The notes under the pieces: generated by a model
Seen by the model: the letters and a program-made list of their open reading frames with translations, nothing else
Databases searched by the model: none
What the model was told of the DNA's origin: nothing
Position numbers and translations under genes: made by a program
Part shown: positions 23,817-35,625 of the stretch, piece by piece
Numbering within the stretch: position 1 is the first letter of the stretch
Layout of the letters: each line of letters begins with the position of its first letter
Assembly: GCF_018812025.1 (NCBI RefSeq)
Contig: NC_063044.1
Location: 75,053,741-75,117,740 of the forward strand
From: Megalobrama amblycephala
Lineage: Eukaryota; Chordata; Actinopteri; Cypriniformes; Xenocyprididae
Reading direction: 5' to 3'
Length of the DNA stretch: 64,000 bases

Positions 23817-24697
23817 GTAAAGTCAAAATTTATTTATATAGCGCTTTTACAATTGGTAATTGTTTCAAAGCAGCTTTACATATTAGAAGCACAGAAAAAA
23901 GGGAAGTGGTTAAAAATAAGCTGTACAAACAAGCGTGGTAATATGTAACATATACAAGATGGTGCTACATTAAGCCAATGTCGGCTGACTTCCAGGGGTG
24001 GAAAAAACCCCCTAGGAGAAAACCCAGCGTGGGAAAAAAGTCCTAGGAGGGAAAAAACCCCTTGGAAGATATATATAATATATGTAAATGGATATGGAGA
24101 TCAAAATCTGAATTATACATTTTTATTATAGAGATTAAAAATAGATTATATATAAATATATGTAAGCGGATACGGGGATTAAAATCTGAATTATAGATGC
24201 AGCCAGAACTGGATCTGTAGGCCCATTGTCTCCTGGGCTACGTTGTAGTCAGGTCCAGACACAGGTTCTCCATCTGATCTGGATACGGCCTGGATCCAGC
24301 ACCCGGCAAACCTCGGGATAAGCAGAGAGACAGATATTAGCGTAGATGCCATTCTTATTCTGATGTACAGGTATATCTAGTGTTATAGGAAATGTTCTCG
24401 GTTCCGGCCGACCTAATTATTGCAGCGTAACAATCCTTTAACGGATTTGAAAAATGTTAATGTATTGATAATGTGTTATGTGTATGCAAGAGCAAAGAGA
24501 TGTGTTTTTAGTCTAGATTTAAACTGACAGAGTGTGTCTGCTTCCCGAACAATGCTAGGAAGATTGTTCCAGAGTTTAGGTGCTAAATAGGAAAAGGATC
24601 TGCCGCCTTCAGTTGATTTTGATATTCTGGGTATTATCAACTGGCCTGAATTCTGAGATCGCAATAAACGTGAATCTGAGATCGCAATAAACGTGAG
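23817..24697 (-). mobile_element. L2-like LINE 3' end in the 3' region of Ig-receptor copy 2
   Basis: Copy 1 reads through this site without a break ('ttttacaaacaatctgtcc', about 3730-3748), so the inserted piece is well bounded. It holds the end of ORF2 on the minus strand (24476-24697, 'RSFSYLAPKLWNNLPSIVRE', 'FKSRLKTHLFALAYT') and a 3' UTR ending at 'aatttatttatatagcgc'. A 22-bp sequence with 'gagatcgcaataaacgtga' is tandemly doubled at 24652-24695. No clear target duplication. Confidence 0.8.
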
Positions 24698-24983
24698 TCT
24701 GTCCATTACTGTATTTAATATTTTATTTAAAGCAGTTTATATATGAAACACAAGAAAATGACATTCAACACTGTAGGAAAATATCCATCAAACCATATAA
24801 ATGAACATAAATCTGGCCTTTTATTTGTACAAGATATTTGAATCTAAACTTGATGGTGTCACTATTTCTTCAGGGAGTTTTTCTCTGTTTTCTGAGAAGA
24901 AGAAAATCAAACAATGAACAATCCTCTGTGAGTTTTTGCTGTTTTAAATCTTGTTTCAGATGGTCTCCAAACTCAGCAGTATT

Positions 24984-26255
24984 TTATTGTAATATTGTAG
25001 GCATCTCTATTTCCTCTGAGTCCTTCCTCCCTGCAAAATAAAAGCATCGACTGACCTCTCGTATGTGTTTTTACCATGATTGCAGATTGTTCCAGATCAG
25101 ATGAGTGTGAATCATCAGATTGTGTGAAGCTCAAACTCACCAGCTCTTCTTGCACAGATGATCTGAAGAAGAATCACAGTAGGAGCAGCAAACACTGCCA
25201 TCTCAACAATAATCACAATCACTGCAGGAAACATGTGTGGAAGAAGAAGAAGAAGAGAAACTGGACATGACTGAAGTCAAGGGGATTCAACTATGAACAG
25301 TTATTGATGAAGCATTTACAGACTGACTGATAGTTTAATGGTGTAAAGCTGTCAGTAGAAATGAACATGTCGTACCTCTGAATAATGATCCAGCAGTCAC
25401 ACTGACTTCAGTTTCTGATGCTGCAGAAGATGAATGTTCAGATGTTCATCTGTAGGACATTAACATCATATTTTACAGTAGTAATAGTTGTTTCTCACCT
25501 GAATACTTGACAGTGTATCTGACTGAGGTCTTGGGTTTATTTCTGAGAGTAAGCTGACATCTCCACTCTCTGTTGTCATCTTCATTCAGGAGTGTTGTAG
25601 TCAGAGTGATGTTACAGTGATCTGATGAGAATAATATCTGATATCTGGAGTCTGTCTTCAGATCAACACCAGCCTGATTCACCCACAACAGCTGAAGTCC
25701 CACAGAACGGATCCACTGATCACAGGAGAATCCAGCAAATGAATACATCTGACAGGAGAGAGTCACAGAGCGACCTGGACTGATCTCAGTCTGTGAGGAT
25801 GATGATGATGATGATGATGATGGAGACACTGAAACTGAACACAAGACACAAATCACAGACTCTTCAATCATCATGTGAGTTTAAAGGGAGAATCTGCTCT
25901 TTTTAAATTGATCACATAATCATAAACTCACCATGAAGAACATGCAGATAATCAATAGCATCAGTTCCTTGTTGTTCTCCATTCACATATTGTCTGCAGG
26001 TGTATAATCCATGATCTTCTTTTGTGACGTTCTTGATGTTCAGAGAGCAGTCAGACCCCAGACTCAGTCTCTCATGTCTCTCTGTGTCTTTATTCTTTAT
26101 CCCTCGATCAATCAGTTCAACTGTTGCTGAACGTCTAGATGTGTTACTGTAGGTCCATGTAGGTGATTTGCAGTCAGGAAGATCATTATTACAGGGCAGA
26201 TGGACTGTTTCACCAGAAATGATGAACACATGATCCTCATTCACTCCACTGGTAC
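24984..26255 (-). CDS. Two-Ig-domain membrane receptor, copy 2, exons 2-5
   Basis: Minus-strand exons: exon 2 25932-26255 (V-like domain), exon 3 25499-25834 (second Ig domain), exon 4 25141-25221 (membrane helix), exon 5 24984-25030 (tail, TAA). With exon 1 at 31682-31742 the CDS is 849 nt, 282 residues, all junctions phase 1. The V domain (about 21-128) has 'VHLPCNN', 'TWTYSN' and 'KEDHGLYTC'; the second (about 129-240) has 'VTLSC', 'LLWVNQAG' and 'REWRC'. A single helix follows with a Glu in it, then a 15-residue tail without Tyr. This copy is intact. It is a type I surface protein of a cyprinid Ig family with no standard name that I can give; a function in immune recognition is inference from the fold. 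The polyserine linker is encoded by a (TCA)n tract. Confidence 0.85.
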
Positions 26256-26407
26256 CTGAAACACAGTATATTTGAGTGATCATTATGATATATATCACTC
26301 ATGCTTCCTGCTTCGCTACTGTTCGGACGCTCTTGCTTACAGCTCCGTGCTTTGCTCTATTGCTTTCATATTTTATCTCCTAATTTTAACTACAGCAAAT
26401 CAGCACA

Positions 26408-28105
26408 GTGCACAAACGACAAATCTTGGCACCAACAAACTTTTTAACTGGAAGAATTGCTACAAAAAAGGGGAATTTTTATCCAACCAGCCTCCCACTG
26501 ACGGCCATCAGCTTACATTCCGGAGAAGGGAAAACACAGCTGCCTACATCCAAAAGGATTAGAAATAATATGCCTCCTCTGGTTGAAGAATCTACCTGCT
26601 GCACAAACTGCCACAGACTTCTACAAAGGATTGCAGTTCTTGAAACAAAGTTACTTGCGGGACTACCAAACCAGAAGGAACACATAACAGAGCTTCATCA
26701 TGGATGTCCTCAGCACACAGTCGGTGAGTCCCATGAATCTAATGCCCCTAAACAGACCATACTGAGTGCCGAAATTGGTCAACATATTAATCGATGGCAC
26801 AAACAGGGAGCGAGACCCAAAGGCACTCGAGACATCAGATTGTCACGAGTATCACATATTGTAGTAGCATCCTCTACCCCAAACACTAGCTCCCTACCAC
26901 CGCCAATACATCTGGAGAACAGATTTGAAGTGTTAATGAATGTGGGTGAGGAATCTCCAGACATGATGAATGTGGGTGAGGAATCCCCAAACATGATCGG
27001 ACACAGATCAAATTAGCCAGCAGCTAACACCGATGCTAACTGCCGCTCAAGGTCGAGCAGACAGCGGCACTCAGCTCAGAGAGCAGCCGAGCCCAGGACT
27101 CTGATAGTGGGTGACTCTATTATCAGAAACATTAGCAGCAGGGATACAACTACATGCTGCCTTCCACAAGCAACAGTTTCTGATATAAACAGGGAACTTA
27201 AGAGCATTCTGATGAAATACAAAACTGCAAATCGACTAATCATTCATGTGGGGAAGAATGATATTCGGAAGGAGCAGTCAGAACTCCTTAAAAGGGATTT
27301 CAATTAACTTTTTGAAATGCTTAAAAGACTAAAAGTTCAGTCGTTCATCAGTGGACCACTCCCAGCAAGAGGAACAAATCGATTTACATGGTTGCTTGGT
27401 CTTAACACATGGCTACAAAAAACCTGCAACTTAAAAGGACTGAATTTCATCGACAACTTCAATCTGTTCTGGAGTCAGAGACAACTGTTCACTCATGATG
27501 GCCTGCACCCAAACAAACTGGGCTCAAGAGTGCTAAAGGACAATATCTACTTCTGCCTCCATCATCCTTCAGCAGTGTGTGCCAATCTGAATGGCACAAA
27601 CACACCTGGACAGAGTACAACTGACCACAGGACTTCATTTCAGCACCTGAATGGACATGCGGTTGACACATCCCACAAGGTCAATGATAACAAGACGCAG
27701 CCACAACAACCACTGCTCACGGACACAATCCTGACTGAGCCCTGCCCACAGAGCCCACTGAGAGACAGTGACGTGTTAGAACTGCTCCAAGATTCAGCAC
27801 CCAAGGACGACTTTCGGGAAAACAGCCAGGGAAGCCAGGACAACATATTACAGCCTCCGGTAACACCAGAGCAACAGCCCCTCTCACCGGACACGTTATC
27901 CCTCTCTCCAGCATCCCCTCTTCTGTGCTTCTCAGAGAAAATGGAGGAACTGGTGTATGCTGGAACCAAACTCTCCCACTCTTTTGCTGCGAGCCCCCAG
28001 ATATCAACAAAAAAGCGTCAAGCGACCTCCCCCTCCTCCTGCGAGAGCTCTTCGGCCCCTGCCACAACGCCAGGGCCCACATCCTCCTCCATCTGTTCTA
28101 GGTGA
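26408..28105 (+). pseudogene. LINE ORF1 with SGNH hydrolase (esterase) domain, broken
   Basis: Two frames: 26408-27016 (N-terminal part with a 'CCTNCHRLLQRI' cysteine motif) and 27107-28105. In the second, 'VGDSIIRN' supplies the GDS block, 'IIHVGKNDIRK' the G-x-N-D block and 'THDGLHPNKLG' the D-x-x-H block of SGNH hydrolases, followed by a low-complexity Pro/Ser tail. An in-frame TAA near 27304 splits the esterase. In the G-x-N-D block a Lys stands where Thr is usual. ORF1 esterases are typical of CR1-group LINEs; their role in retrotransposition is not settled. Confidence 0.75.
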
Positions 28106-28319
28106 ATCAAAAACAACCGATAACAGCTCTCAGTGATGTGTGTCGGGTCCCCGCTATGATAACAGTGACTTTGTCAAATGTTTACAGAACAAGTGGGAAC
28201 CCAGTGTGCCTGTTGCTTTCTCTGTTTCTGTTTTATTACGTGATAGAAAGCCTAAGGCCTTCTCAAACCGTTTGGCAAACCCATTTAATCTGCTGCCTAT
28301 TACACGTCAAACTAAGATT

Positions 28320-30628
28320 ACTGTAGAGAAAGAAAGTAAGACTGTTAAGTTAGCACTTTTAAACATCCGCTCACTTAAAAATAAATCACTTCTAGTCAAT
28401 GACTTAATAACCACAAACAACCTAGATTTTATTCTTCTAAATGAAACATGGCTAGAAGACAGTTGCAGTTCAACAATCCTGAATGAAACAACCCCTCCTA
28501 ACTTTACTTTATGAGTGTCTGTAGAGCTGTTAGGAGAGGTGGAGGTGGAGGCTGCTCTATTTAAAGATGTCTATCAATGCAAGCAAGTGTCATTTGGTGA
28601 TTACTTGTCTTTCGAATACTTGGGTATTGTGTTAAAAGGTGCTCCTCGCATTCTACTTATAGTTATCTACAGGCCTCCAAAATACTCTCCAGCCTTTGTG
28701 GAGGACTTTACAGAACTGTTATCAGCAATTTCCTCTGAGTTTGACTGTTTTGCTATTACTGGGGACTTTAACATCCACATAGAAAATGCAGAATCCAATA
28801 TGGCAAAAGAAATCCTAACGGTTTTAAATACTTTTGATCTGACTCAGCATGTACATGGACCTACACACAATCGTGGACACACTCTAGATTTAATTATTAA
28901 TAAGGGTCTAAACATTTCATACATTGTCATTAAGGATGTAGCGCTATCTGATCATTTCTGTATTTTCTTTGATATATTGATCTCTCCGACTGTTAAAGCT
29001 AGATCTGTCTCGGTCAAAAAGTGATGCTTAAATGAGAATACTAGTGCACTGTTTATGAAGGCTATATCTTTAACACCAAGCATATCTGCAGACTCTGTTG
29101 ATTTTCTCCTTGATTCTTTTAACTCAAAAGTACAGAATGTTATTGATAACACTGCTCCTGTGAAAGTCAGGAAGAAGAGTGGCAGACAAAAAGCACCATG
29201 GAGAAACTCAACAGCAGTGCAAAATATGAAATGACAATGCAGAAAAGCTGAGCACATGTGGCGAAAGACAAAACTCGAAATCCATTATCACATCTATAAA
29301 GATATTCTTCATGCTTTCAATGTGGAACTAGGCAAAGCTAGACAGACCTTCTTCTCAAATATTATAAACAGAAACTTAAACAACACCCGCACTCTTTTTG
29401 CTACTGTAGAGAGACTAACAAACCCCCCCAAGTCAGATTCCCAGTGAAATGCTCTCAGACAGCAAATGCTGTGAGTTTGCTTCCTTCTTCTCTGAGAAAA
29501 TTAATAATATCAGAAAGGCGATCAGCACATCCTTGAGCTGCACTGGGGTAAAACAGATCAGATCACAACATCAGAAAGCAGCTATTATGTCTGTTTTCGA
29601 AGCAGTTGATGGTAAAATTTTGGAAGAAACAGTACAGCACCTTAAAACATCAACCTGCGCCCTTGACACACTTCCCACATCTTTTTTCAAAAGCGTGTTT
29701 AACTGTTTAGAAGCAGATCTCCTAGAAGTGGTAAACGCCTCACTTCTCTCTGGGATTTTTCCAAAATCCCTGAAAACTGCAGTTGTTAAGCCCCTCCTGA
29801 AAAAGAGCAATCTGGATAACACCATATTGAGCAACTACAGACCAATCTCAAATCTTCCTTTCATAGGCAAGATCATTGAAAAAGTTGTTTTCAATCAGCT
29901 GAACAAATTCTTAAGCTTGAATGACAAAACTGAAGTCATTGCGTTTGGAAACAAAGATGAAGTTCTCAAAGTGAACACGTACCTTCACTCTAGGGGTCAA
30001 ACAACTAAAAATCAAGTCAGGAATCTTGGTGTGATAGTCAGACCTGAGTTTCAGTAGCCATGTAAAGACAGTAACTAAATCAGAATATTATCATCTCAAA
30101 AATATTGCAAGAATTAGATGCTTTGTCTCCAGTCAAGACTTAGAGAAACTTGTTCATGCTTTCATCACCAGCAGGGTGGATTATTGTAATGGGCTCCTCA
30201 CTGGTCTTCCCAAAAAGACCATAAGACAGCTGCAGCTCATACAGAACACTGCTGCCAGGATTCTGAGCAGAACCAGAAAACATGAACACATCACACCAGT
30301 CCTCAGGTCCTTGCACTGGCTTCCAGTTGCGTTTAAAATTGATTTTAAAGTACTGTTACTTGTTTATAAATCACTCAATGGTCTAGGACCTCAATACATT
30401 GCAGATATGCTCATAGAATATAAACCTAACAGATCACTCAGATCATCAGGATCAAGTCATTTAGAAATACCAAGGGTTCACTCAAAGCAAGGAGAGTCTG
30501 CTTTTAGCTGTTACGCCAGCCGCAGCTGGAACCAGCTTCCAGAAGAGATCAGATGTGCTCCAACAGTAGCCACATTCAAATCCAGACTCAAAACACATCT
30601 TTTTACCTATGCATTTGCTGATTGAGCA
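28320..30628 (+). pseudogene. LINE ORF2: endonuclease and RT, internally deleted
   Basis: Endonuclease pieces 28320-29024 show 'LLNIRSLKNKS', 'ILLNETWL', 'LIVIYRPPK', 'CFAITGDFNIH' and 'VALSDHFCIFF', with a TGA at 28512. The RT N-terminus follows (29449-29920, 'VKPLLKKSNLDNTILSNYRP', 'ISNLPFIGKIIEKVVFNQLN'). The frame then jumps directly to 'KTEVIAFGNKDEV' at about 29923, which lies after the YADD motif in intact elements. The whole palm with its catalytic aspartates is therefore missing (several hundred bp). The C-terminal region 30176-30625 is open ('YCNGLLTGLPKK', 'LHWLPVAFKIDFKVLLLVYK'). Confidence 0.85.
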
Positions 30629-31681
30629 CTGTGCTATGTCCAAACAGTTTGCATTTTTTATTTTATATGTATTATCTTTTTTTTTTTTTTTTTTTTTTAA
30701 TTCCTTTCCTGTTTTTATTTCATTTTTAATGTATTTTATATATTTTATGTATAATTTTGTTATTCCTGACTTTTAATGCATCTTAAATATTGCTGTCTGG
30801 TTGAAAGAGCTGGGAGAATTAGGAAGAAATCATTTGTGATTAGGTTAAAATTTGGTAAATTTTTACAAACCATGGGGAAATTTGAGCTGTAGTGCATGGT
30901 TAAGATATCTCTGGATTACAGTCAGGACACTTTCCAAAGGGGGAAATTTCCAAAGGGGAAATTTGAACTGCGTTGCATAGATAAGATATCTCCGGAAGGG
31001 GGATTAGGGCTGTGTGGTGCAGTTTGAGGTGTTTTGGCAAAAGGGGAGATTGAAACTTTGTTTATCAGTTCAAGGTGCCTTAACAGGTAGAGCTAGACAG
31101 CGGTCCTGTCGTGTGAGGAAGATCCAGTTAGATCCGTTTAGATCCACTCTGACGGACAACAACAACAACAAACTCCCTGAAACTTCCTACAGTAGCTCTT
31201 CCATTCAGATAACAAAATTCTGTTTTTACTGTTATTTCTATTTCTTATGTTCTATTTTTATTCTTCTTCTTTATGTAAAGCACTTTGAATTGCCATTGTG
31301 TATGAAATGTGCTATACAAATAAAATTACCTTGGCTTGCCTATATATTAATAAATGAAGACATGAAACATATCAGCATATAAATCAGACAATTCAAGTCT
31401 TTTTTCCTCATGAACACAATCATCACAGTCTCCAGAATAAAGTGTTTGTCTTGATCATGTAGCTGTTGAAATCTCTGAATATGAAGATAATTGTTGATCA
31501 TCAGATGTTTGAGTGACTCTATGTCCAGTATCAGGAATAATACAGTATGATCTGTATGTATCAATACACAACTCTGAGATCACAACGTGAATGTGTGCAA
31601 GAATAAACTGAGCATGTTCAAATCAACTCTTTCCAGACTAATTCCACTAAATGTCTTTAGAGAAAATCCAGATTTCTTTAC

Positions 31682-31742
31682 CTGTGAGAAGTGAAGAGAG
31701 AATGATCAGTCCCAGCAGACACAGATCACACTGATCAGCCAT
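31682..31742 (-). CDS. Exon 1 (signal peptide) of Ig-receptor copy 2
   Basis: ATG at 31742-31740 starts 'MADQCDLCLLGLIILSSLLT', a short n-region and a leucine-rich h-region. It is followed by a GT donor (31681), leaving phase 1 to join 'GTSGV' of exon 2 at 26255. The same exon in copy 1 is split by a LINE. Start choice: the first ATG, and the only one that gives a signal peptide in the right phase. Confidence 0.8.
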
Positions 31743-32439
31743 TTTCTGTTACAGCTCCTCCTTTAATCATCATCAGCTCCTCCTGTGGTTGAGAACTTCC
31801 TCTGATCTGAACTGAGTGTTTAACTCCAGCTAGAGTTGATATATAGTGACACTGACTCAGACTCATTTTACTCTCTGTAGATTGGGCTCATACATTATGA
31901 GCTTAAATTAACGCCAAATGTACTGCTGTTACAGATCTAAAAATAATAAGCATGATTTCAAAATGTAAAAACCTAAACTTTTGTAATGTGTTCTTAATAA
32001 TTATGTTTTCCTTTGCTTTATTACTTTATTACTTATTTTTGTGCTCTCTAACATTTTCTGCTCATGTACGCTTTGTGTTGTTTTTCCTCTTAGCTCTTCT
32101 TTCCACTTTCCCGTTCAAGAGCGGTCACTTCAACATTGTGTCAGCTACGCTGCGGGAACTCCTCCCCTTCTCCCCATTCGCATGCAAATACTGTCAGGCT
32201 TACGGGCAGTTTAACAGGCAGTAAAGTGACAATTGCATCAGAAACTTCTCCTTAACGCTGCTGTCATTGTTGAAGACGCAACAGAAGATACATCTTTCTT
32301 CACAGCATCCGATGGCAACCTTCTGTAGAATCTGTGGGGGCCTCATCGACCCGCCGGACTCCCATTACCGTGGGCCTTCCCCTTCCTCGGGATGAAGGTG
32401 ACAACTCTACGCCTCATTTCCCAGTCCTCTTCTGAAGCC
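31743..32439. other. 5' flank of copy 2 and unassigned DNA
   Basis: 31743-31860 is the promoter-proximal block shared with copy 1. Beyond it there is no supported gene. A short frame at 32313-32370 (a 'CRICGGLIDPPDSHYRG' stretch) recalls the start of a retroelement gag-like protein but is too short to assign. Confidence 0.3.
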
Positions 32440-34170
32440 TTGTTTACACTGCACGTGTGTGCGGCGCGTTACGGCTACCGGAGCTGATACGCGGCCACTC
32501 TAGTCAATGCTCGTGTTTACACCAGCCGCGCTGCGGTGCGTTTGAGAAGCGCCCCAGAAGCGGCTCGCCGCGCCGCTTTGCTAAAGATAGGCGCCTCGCC
32601 TATTTTTGATGGACACCGTGTCCAAGACGCGCAGCTCAAATTCAAAATATAGTCAAAATAATCACCCTGAGTAAACTCCTGCTCATACTTCACATCACTA
32701 CGATGCCAGAAACTGACGACAAGAGATTTGAAGTTGAAAAACTTGAAATTTCTTTGTTTTTGTTGTCCATAACTGGAATTTTAAGTGTGTTAACTTCATC
32801 TGTATGGCTACAGCAAAATAAAGTATGGCATAGCAATAAACACAATAAAACCGGACAAAATCTAACAATTTAGCCGGTGTACCTTCTTTTAATAAATTAC
32901 ATGAAAATACAGCAAGGTTTGTTAACTCTGCTTTGTAGAAAACGAAGAACAAACATTGCACATCAGGTGTGTTTTGCTTTTTTATTTTTTAAATTAATTT
33001 ATGAAGCCACTGTAAACGTGTTATATTACAATGATGATATTTTGTGCAGACAGGTTACTTTGTTGTAAATAAAAAAGCCTGACAATGTCACTGCCAAATA
33101 CCTGAAAGTACTGTGATTTATATTTCATTTTATTTCTTTTTTCTCTCCCTCTGTCATGTTCCAGACATGCAGTAGTCCTCACTGACAGCCCACTGCTTTT
33201 CCAGAAATGTTTGTAGAAGTGTGTGTAAAGTTTTCTGTGATGCAACTTCTTATTCGTTTCTCTTGCTTGGCTTCCTCCTCCTCTTGTTCCTCTTCTTCTT
33301 TTTCTTTCTTTCCACTGATGAATCTTAAGAGGGAATCCCATTTGCTATTCTGTATTAAAAGAAAATACAGTACACCCGGAAATGTGCTCACCATTTACTC
33401 ATCTTTGGCATTCCCAGATGTTCATCTTAAGGAAGAAAGTCATATACACCTCAGATGACATGATGGCTTTACAATGTAATCATCTGTGTAATGATTTCAT
33501 CATGCCACCACTGGGTAGCTTACTCAGGTGCCTTGTGAAAACTAAGAAGTTCATATTGACCAACACGTTGACTTTATTTGGACACCCATTGCATCACCGA
33601 TTACTGAAAGTCAACGTCATGATTGCTTCCAATCAATTCTTACATCTCAGTGTAGAACTCAAATATGATGACACCTTGTCCTGTTCATTTGTTATTGTCT
33701 TTAATTTTCTTAAAGGCATCCTCCACTTTTCTTGCCACTTTTGCCTGATCAAATTGCATATTAAACTGCTCAGTCGGTTTCTCGGCTATTTCTGCCCAGA
33801 ACAGTTTCTTTTGTCCTTTTTGTTTGATTGGACATTCAGTGCTGGTAAAGTGTGCACGTGTCGAGTCAAGGAGGTACAGGGTTTGTTCTGGAGTGAAGAT
33901 GTGGTGTGGGGGATAGGTGGACAGGGAAGGTACTGAAGTAGAAGCCAGAGTGTTCAGGGTTGGAGTAGGTAGAGCAGGATGTGTTAGAGGTAAAAGCAGG
34001 GAAACTGTATGAAATGCAAGAATCATATTATGTACTTCTTATGCTGCCATTATTCCAATTGATAACTTGCACAATACAATTAATTGTTAAAAATAACATT
34101 ATTGCAGTTTTCAAAAGACAGATATTTGTCACAATTAAAAACATTCATATTAATGGGAAAATTATTCTTG
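32440..34170 (-). mobile_element. Decayed DNA-transposon region with Myb/SANT-like protein remnant
   Basis: The left side begins 'tgtttacactgcacgtg', a terminus type seen in fish Harbinger-like elements. On the minus strand 33685-34026 translates to a Myb/SANT-like segment ('FTPEQTLYLLDSTRAHF', 'KKLFWAEIAEKPTEQFN', 'AKVARKVEDAFKKIKDNN'). A Lys/Glu-rich continuation, 'KWDSLLRFISGKKEKEEEE', follows at about 33180-33330 in another frame. In Harbinger-type elements such proteins accompany the transposase, but no transposase is seen here. The extent is approximate. Confidence 0.5.
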
Positions 34171-34184
34171 TTCAGTTTGTCACA

Positions 34185-35164
34185 AAGCCGTGTTTAGCTC
34201 GCAGTTAGGTTGCGCAAACGGGTAACCGCCAAATTGCGAGTTTCGCCTGAGGCAAAGCCAAAGTTTTGCAAAGCGAGGCCGGTGCCCTATGCGCTACGGG
34301 AGGCCGTGGATAAGAAATTGAATGAACTGGAGCAACAAGGAGTAATTTCCCCGGTGTTACACAGTGAGTGGGCCGCGCCCCTGGTCTGTATTCCAAAACA
34401 GGACGGCTCAGTTCGCATATGTGGCGATTATAAGGTGACGATTAATCCGTGGTTAGACATTGATCAGTACCCCATACCCAAAACACAGGATTTGTTCTCC
34501 ACTCTAGCTGGGGGAAAACATTTCACAAAATTGGATTTGACACAAGCGTACACCCAAGTAAGCCTTTCCTCACCGTTAATACGCAGCGGGGATTATACGC
34601 GTACAATCGTTTACCATACGGGGTCGCTAGTGCGCCATCAATCTTCCAGCGTACCATGGATATGGTATTGCAAGGATTAGAGGGTGTTGTGTGCTATCTT
34701 GACGATATTCTCATAACCGGAAAAGACACCAACGAGCATTTGAAAAATTTAGACAGTGTTTTGAACACGGGCTTAGGCTAAACAAAGAAACATTTTCTTT
34801 TTTTCAGAATAGCGTAACGTACCTCGGACATGTCATCGATGCAGAAGGGTTGCACCCGATCCCGGAGAAAACTGAAGCCATCGATAAAGTCCCCATGCCC
34901 AAAAATGTACCAGAGTTGAGATCATTCTTGGCCATGCTGAATTATTATGGTAAATTTATACCAAATCTGTCAAGTGAAATTAAACCACTTACTGAGTTGC
35001 TTCACAAAAATGCTGAGTGGAAGTGGACAGAAAAATGCCAAAGTGCATTTGACCGCACCAAATCAAGGCCGTCTTCAGCGCCGGTGCTGACCCATTATGA
35101 CCCTAAATTGCCTATGATCTTAGCTTGTGATGCATCCCCTTATGGGGTTGGGGCAGTAATTTAG
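34185..35164 (+). mobile_element. Ty3/Gypsy pol fragment 1
   Basis: Frames at 34210-34680 and 34850-35164 give an RT with 'LEQQGVISPVLHSEWAAPLV', 'DLTQAYTQV' and a 'YLDDILITGK' active site at about 34700 in a shifted frame. The connection region follows ('LRSFLAMLNYYGKFIPNLS') and then the start of RNase H ('LACDASPYGVGAV'). At least two frameshifts and a stop. It ends abruptly at the truncated Tc1 element. Related to, but clearly more decayed than, the element at 35432-40267. Confidence 0.85.
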
Positions 35165-35431
35165 GATAATAGGTAATAATAGGATTGAGGTCAGGACTTT
35201 GACTAGGCCACTCCAAAGTCTTCATTTTGTTTTTCTTCAGCCATTCAGATTTGGACTTCCTGGTGTGTTTTGGATCATTGTCCTGCTGCAGAACCCAAGT
35301 TTGCTTCAGCTTGAGGTCACGAACAGATGGCCGGACATTGTCCTTCAGGATTTTTTGTTAGACAGCAGAATTCATGGTTCATTTATCACAGCAAGTCTTC
35401 CAGGTCCTGAAGCAGCAAAACGGCCCCAGAC

Positions 35432-35625
35432 TGTTATGTATGCAGCTAAATGTTGTGTTATATAAAGACTGAACCACTAGGGGGCAGCAGTGTTCTATTA
35501 TTGGTTGATGTCTGTATTGAATAAAGCAGTTGAAGAAGCAGTGAACCAAGAAAACAACGTGTGCGTGTTGCTCTATATGTTTAGATAAAAGTGTTTATCT
35601 ATAGTCCTGAGTCGGCAACATAATA
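35432..35625 (+). repeat. 5' LTR of the Gypsy element
   Basis: 194 bp, starting 'tgttatgtatgcag' and ending 'ggcaacataata'. It contains 'ttatataaag' at about 35457, a possible TATA box, and 'gaataaag' near 35519, a possible polyadenylation signal. Confidence 0.9.

Larger units (their letters stand above)
26289..31347 (+). mobile_element. Nearly full-length CR1/L2-like LINE in intron 1 of copy 2
   Basis: Insertion of 26296-31340 flanked by 'tatatat' at 26289-26295 and 31341-31347; copy 1 has one uninterrupted 'gatatatattaataaatg'. It contains an ORF1-like region with an SGNH esterase, an APE endonuclease, RT pieces and a 3' UTR ending 'tgaaatgtgctatacaaata' with a short tail ending 'ttggcttgcc'. 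The RT catalytic core is deleted and several frames are broken, so it is not autonomous. Unlike the two other L2-like insertions nearby, it is about 5 kb long. It shares the orientation opposite to the host gene. Confidence 0.9.

Noticed and set aside
33382..33936. 184-residue plus-strand open frame
   Set aside because: Antisense to the Myb/SANT-like remnant, with no domain; shadow frame.
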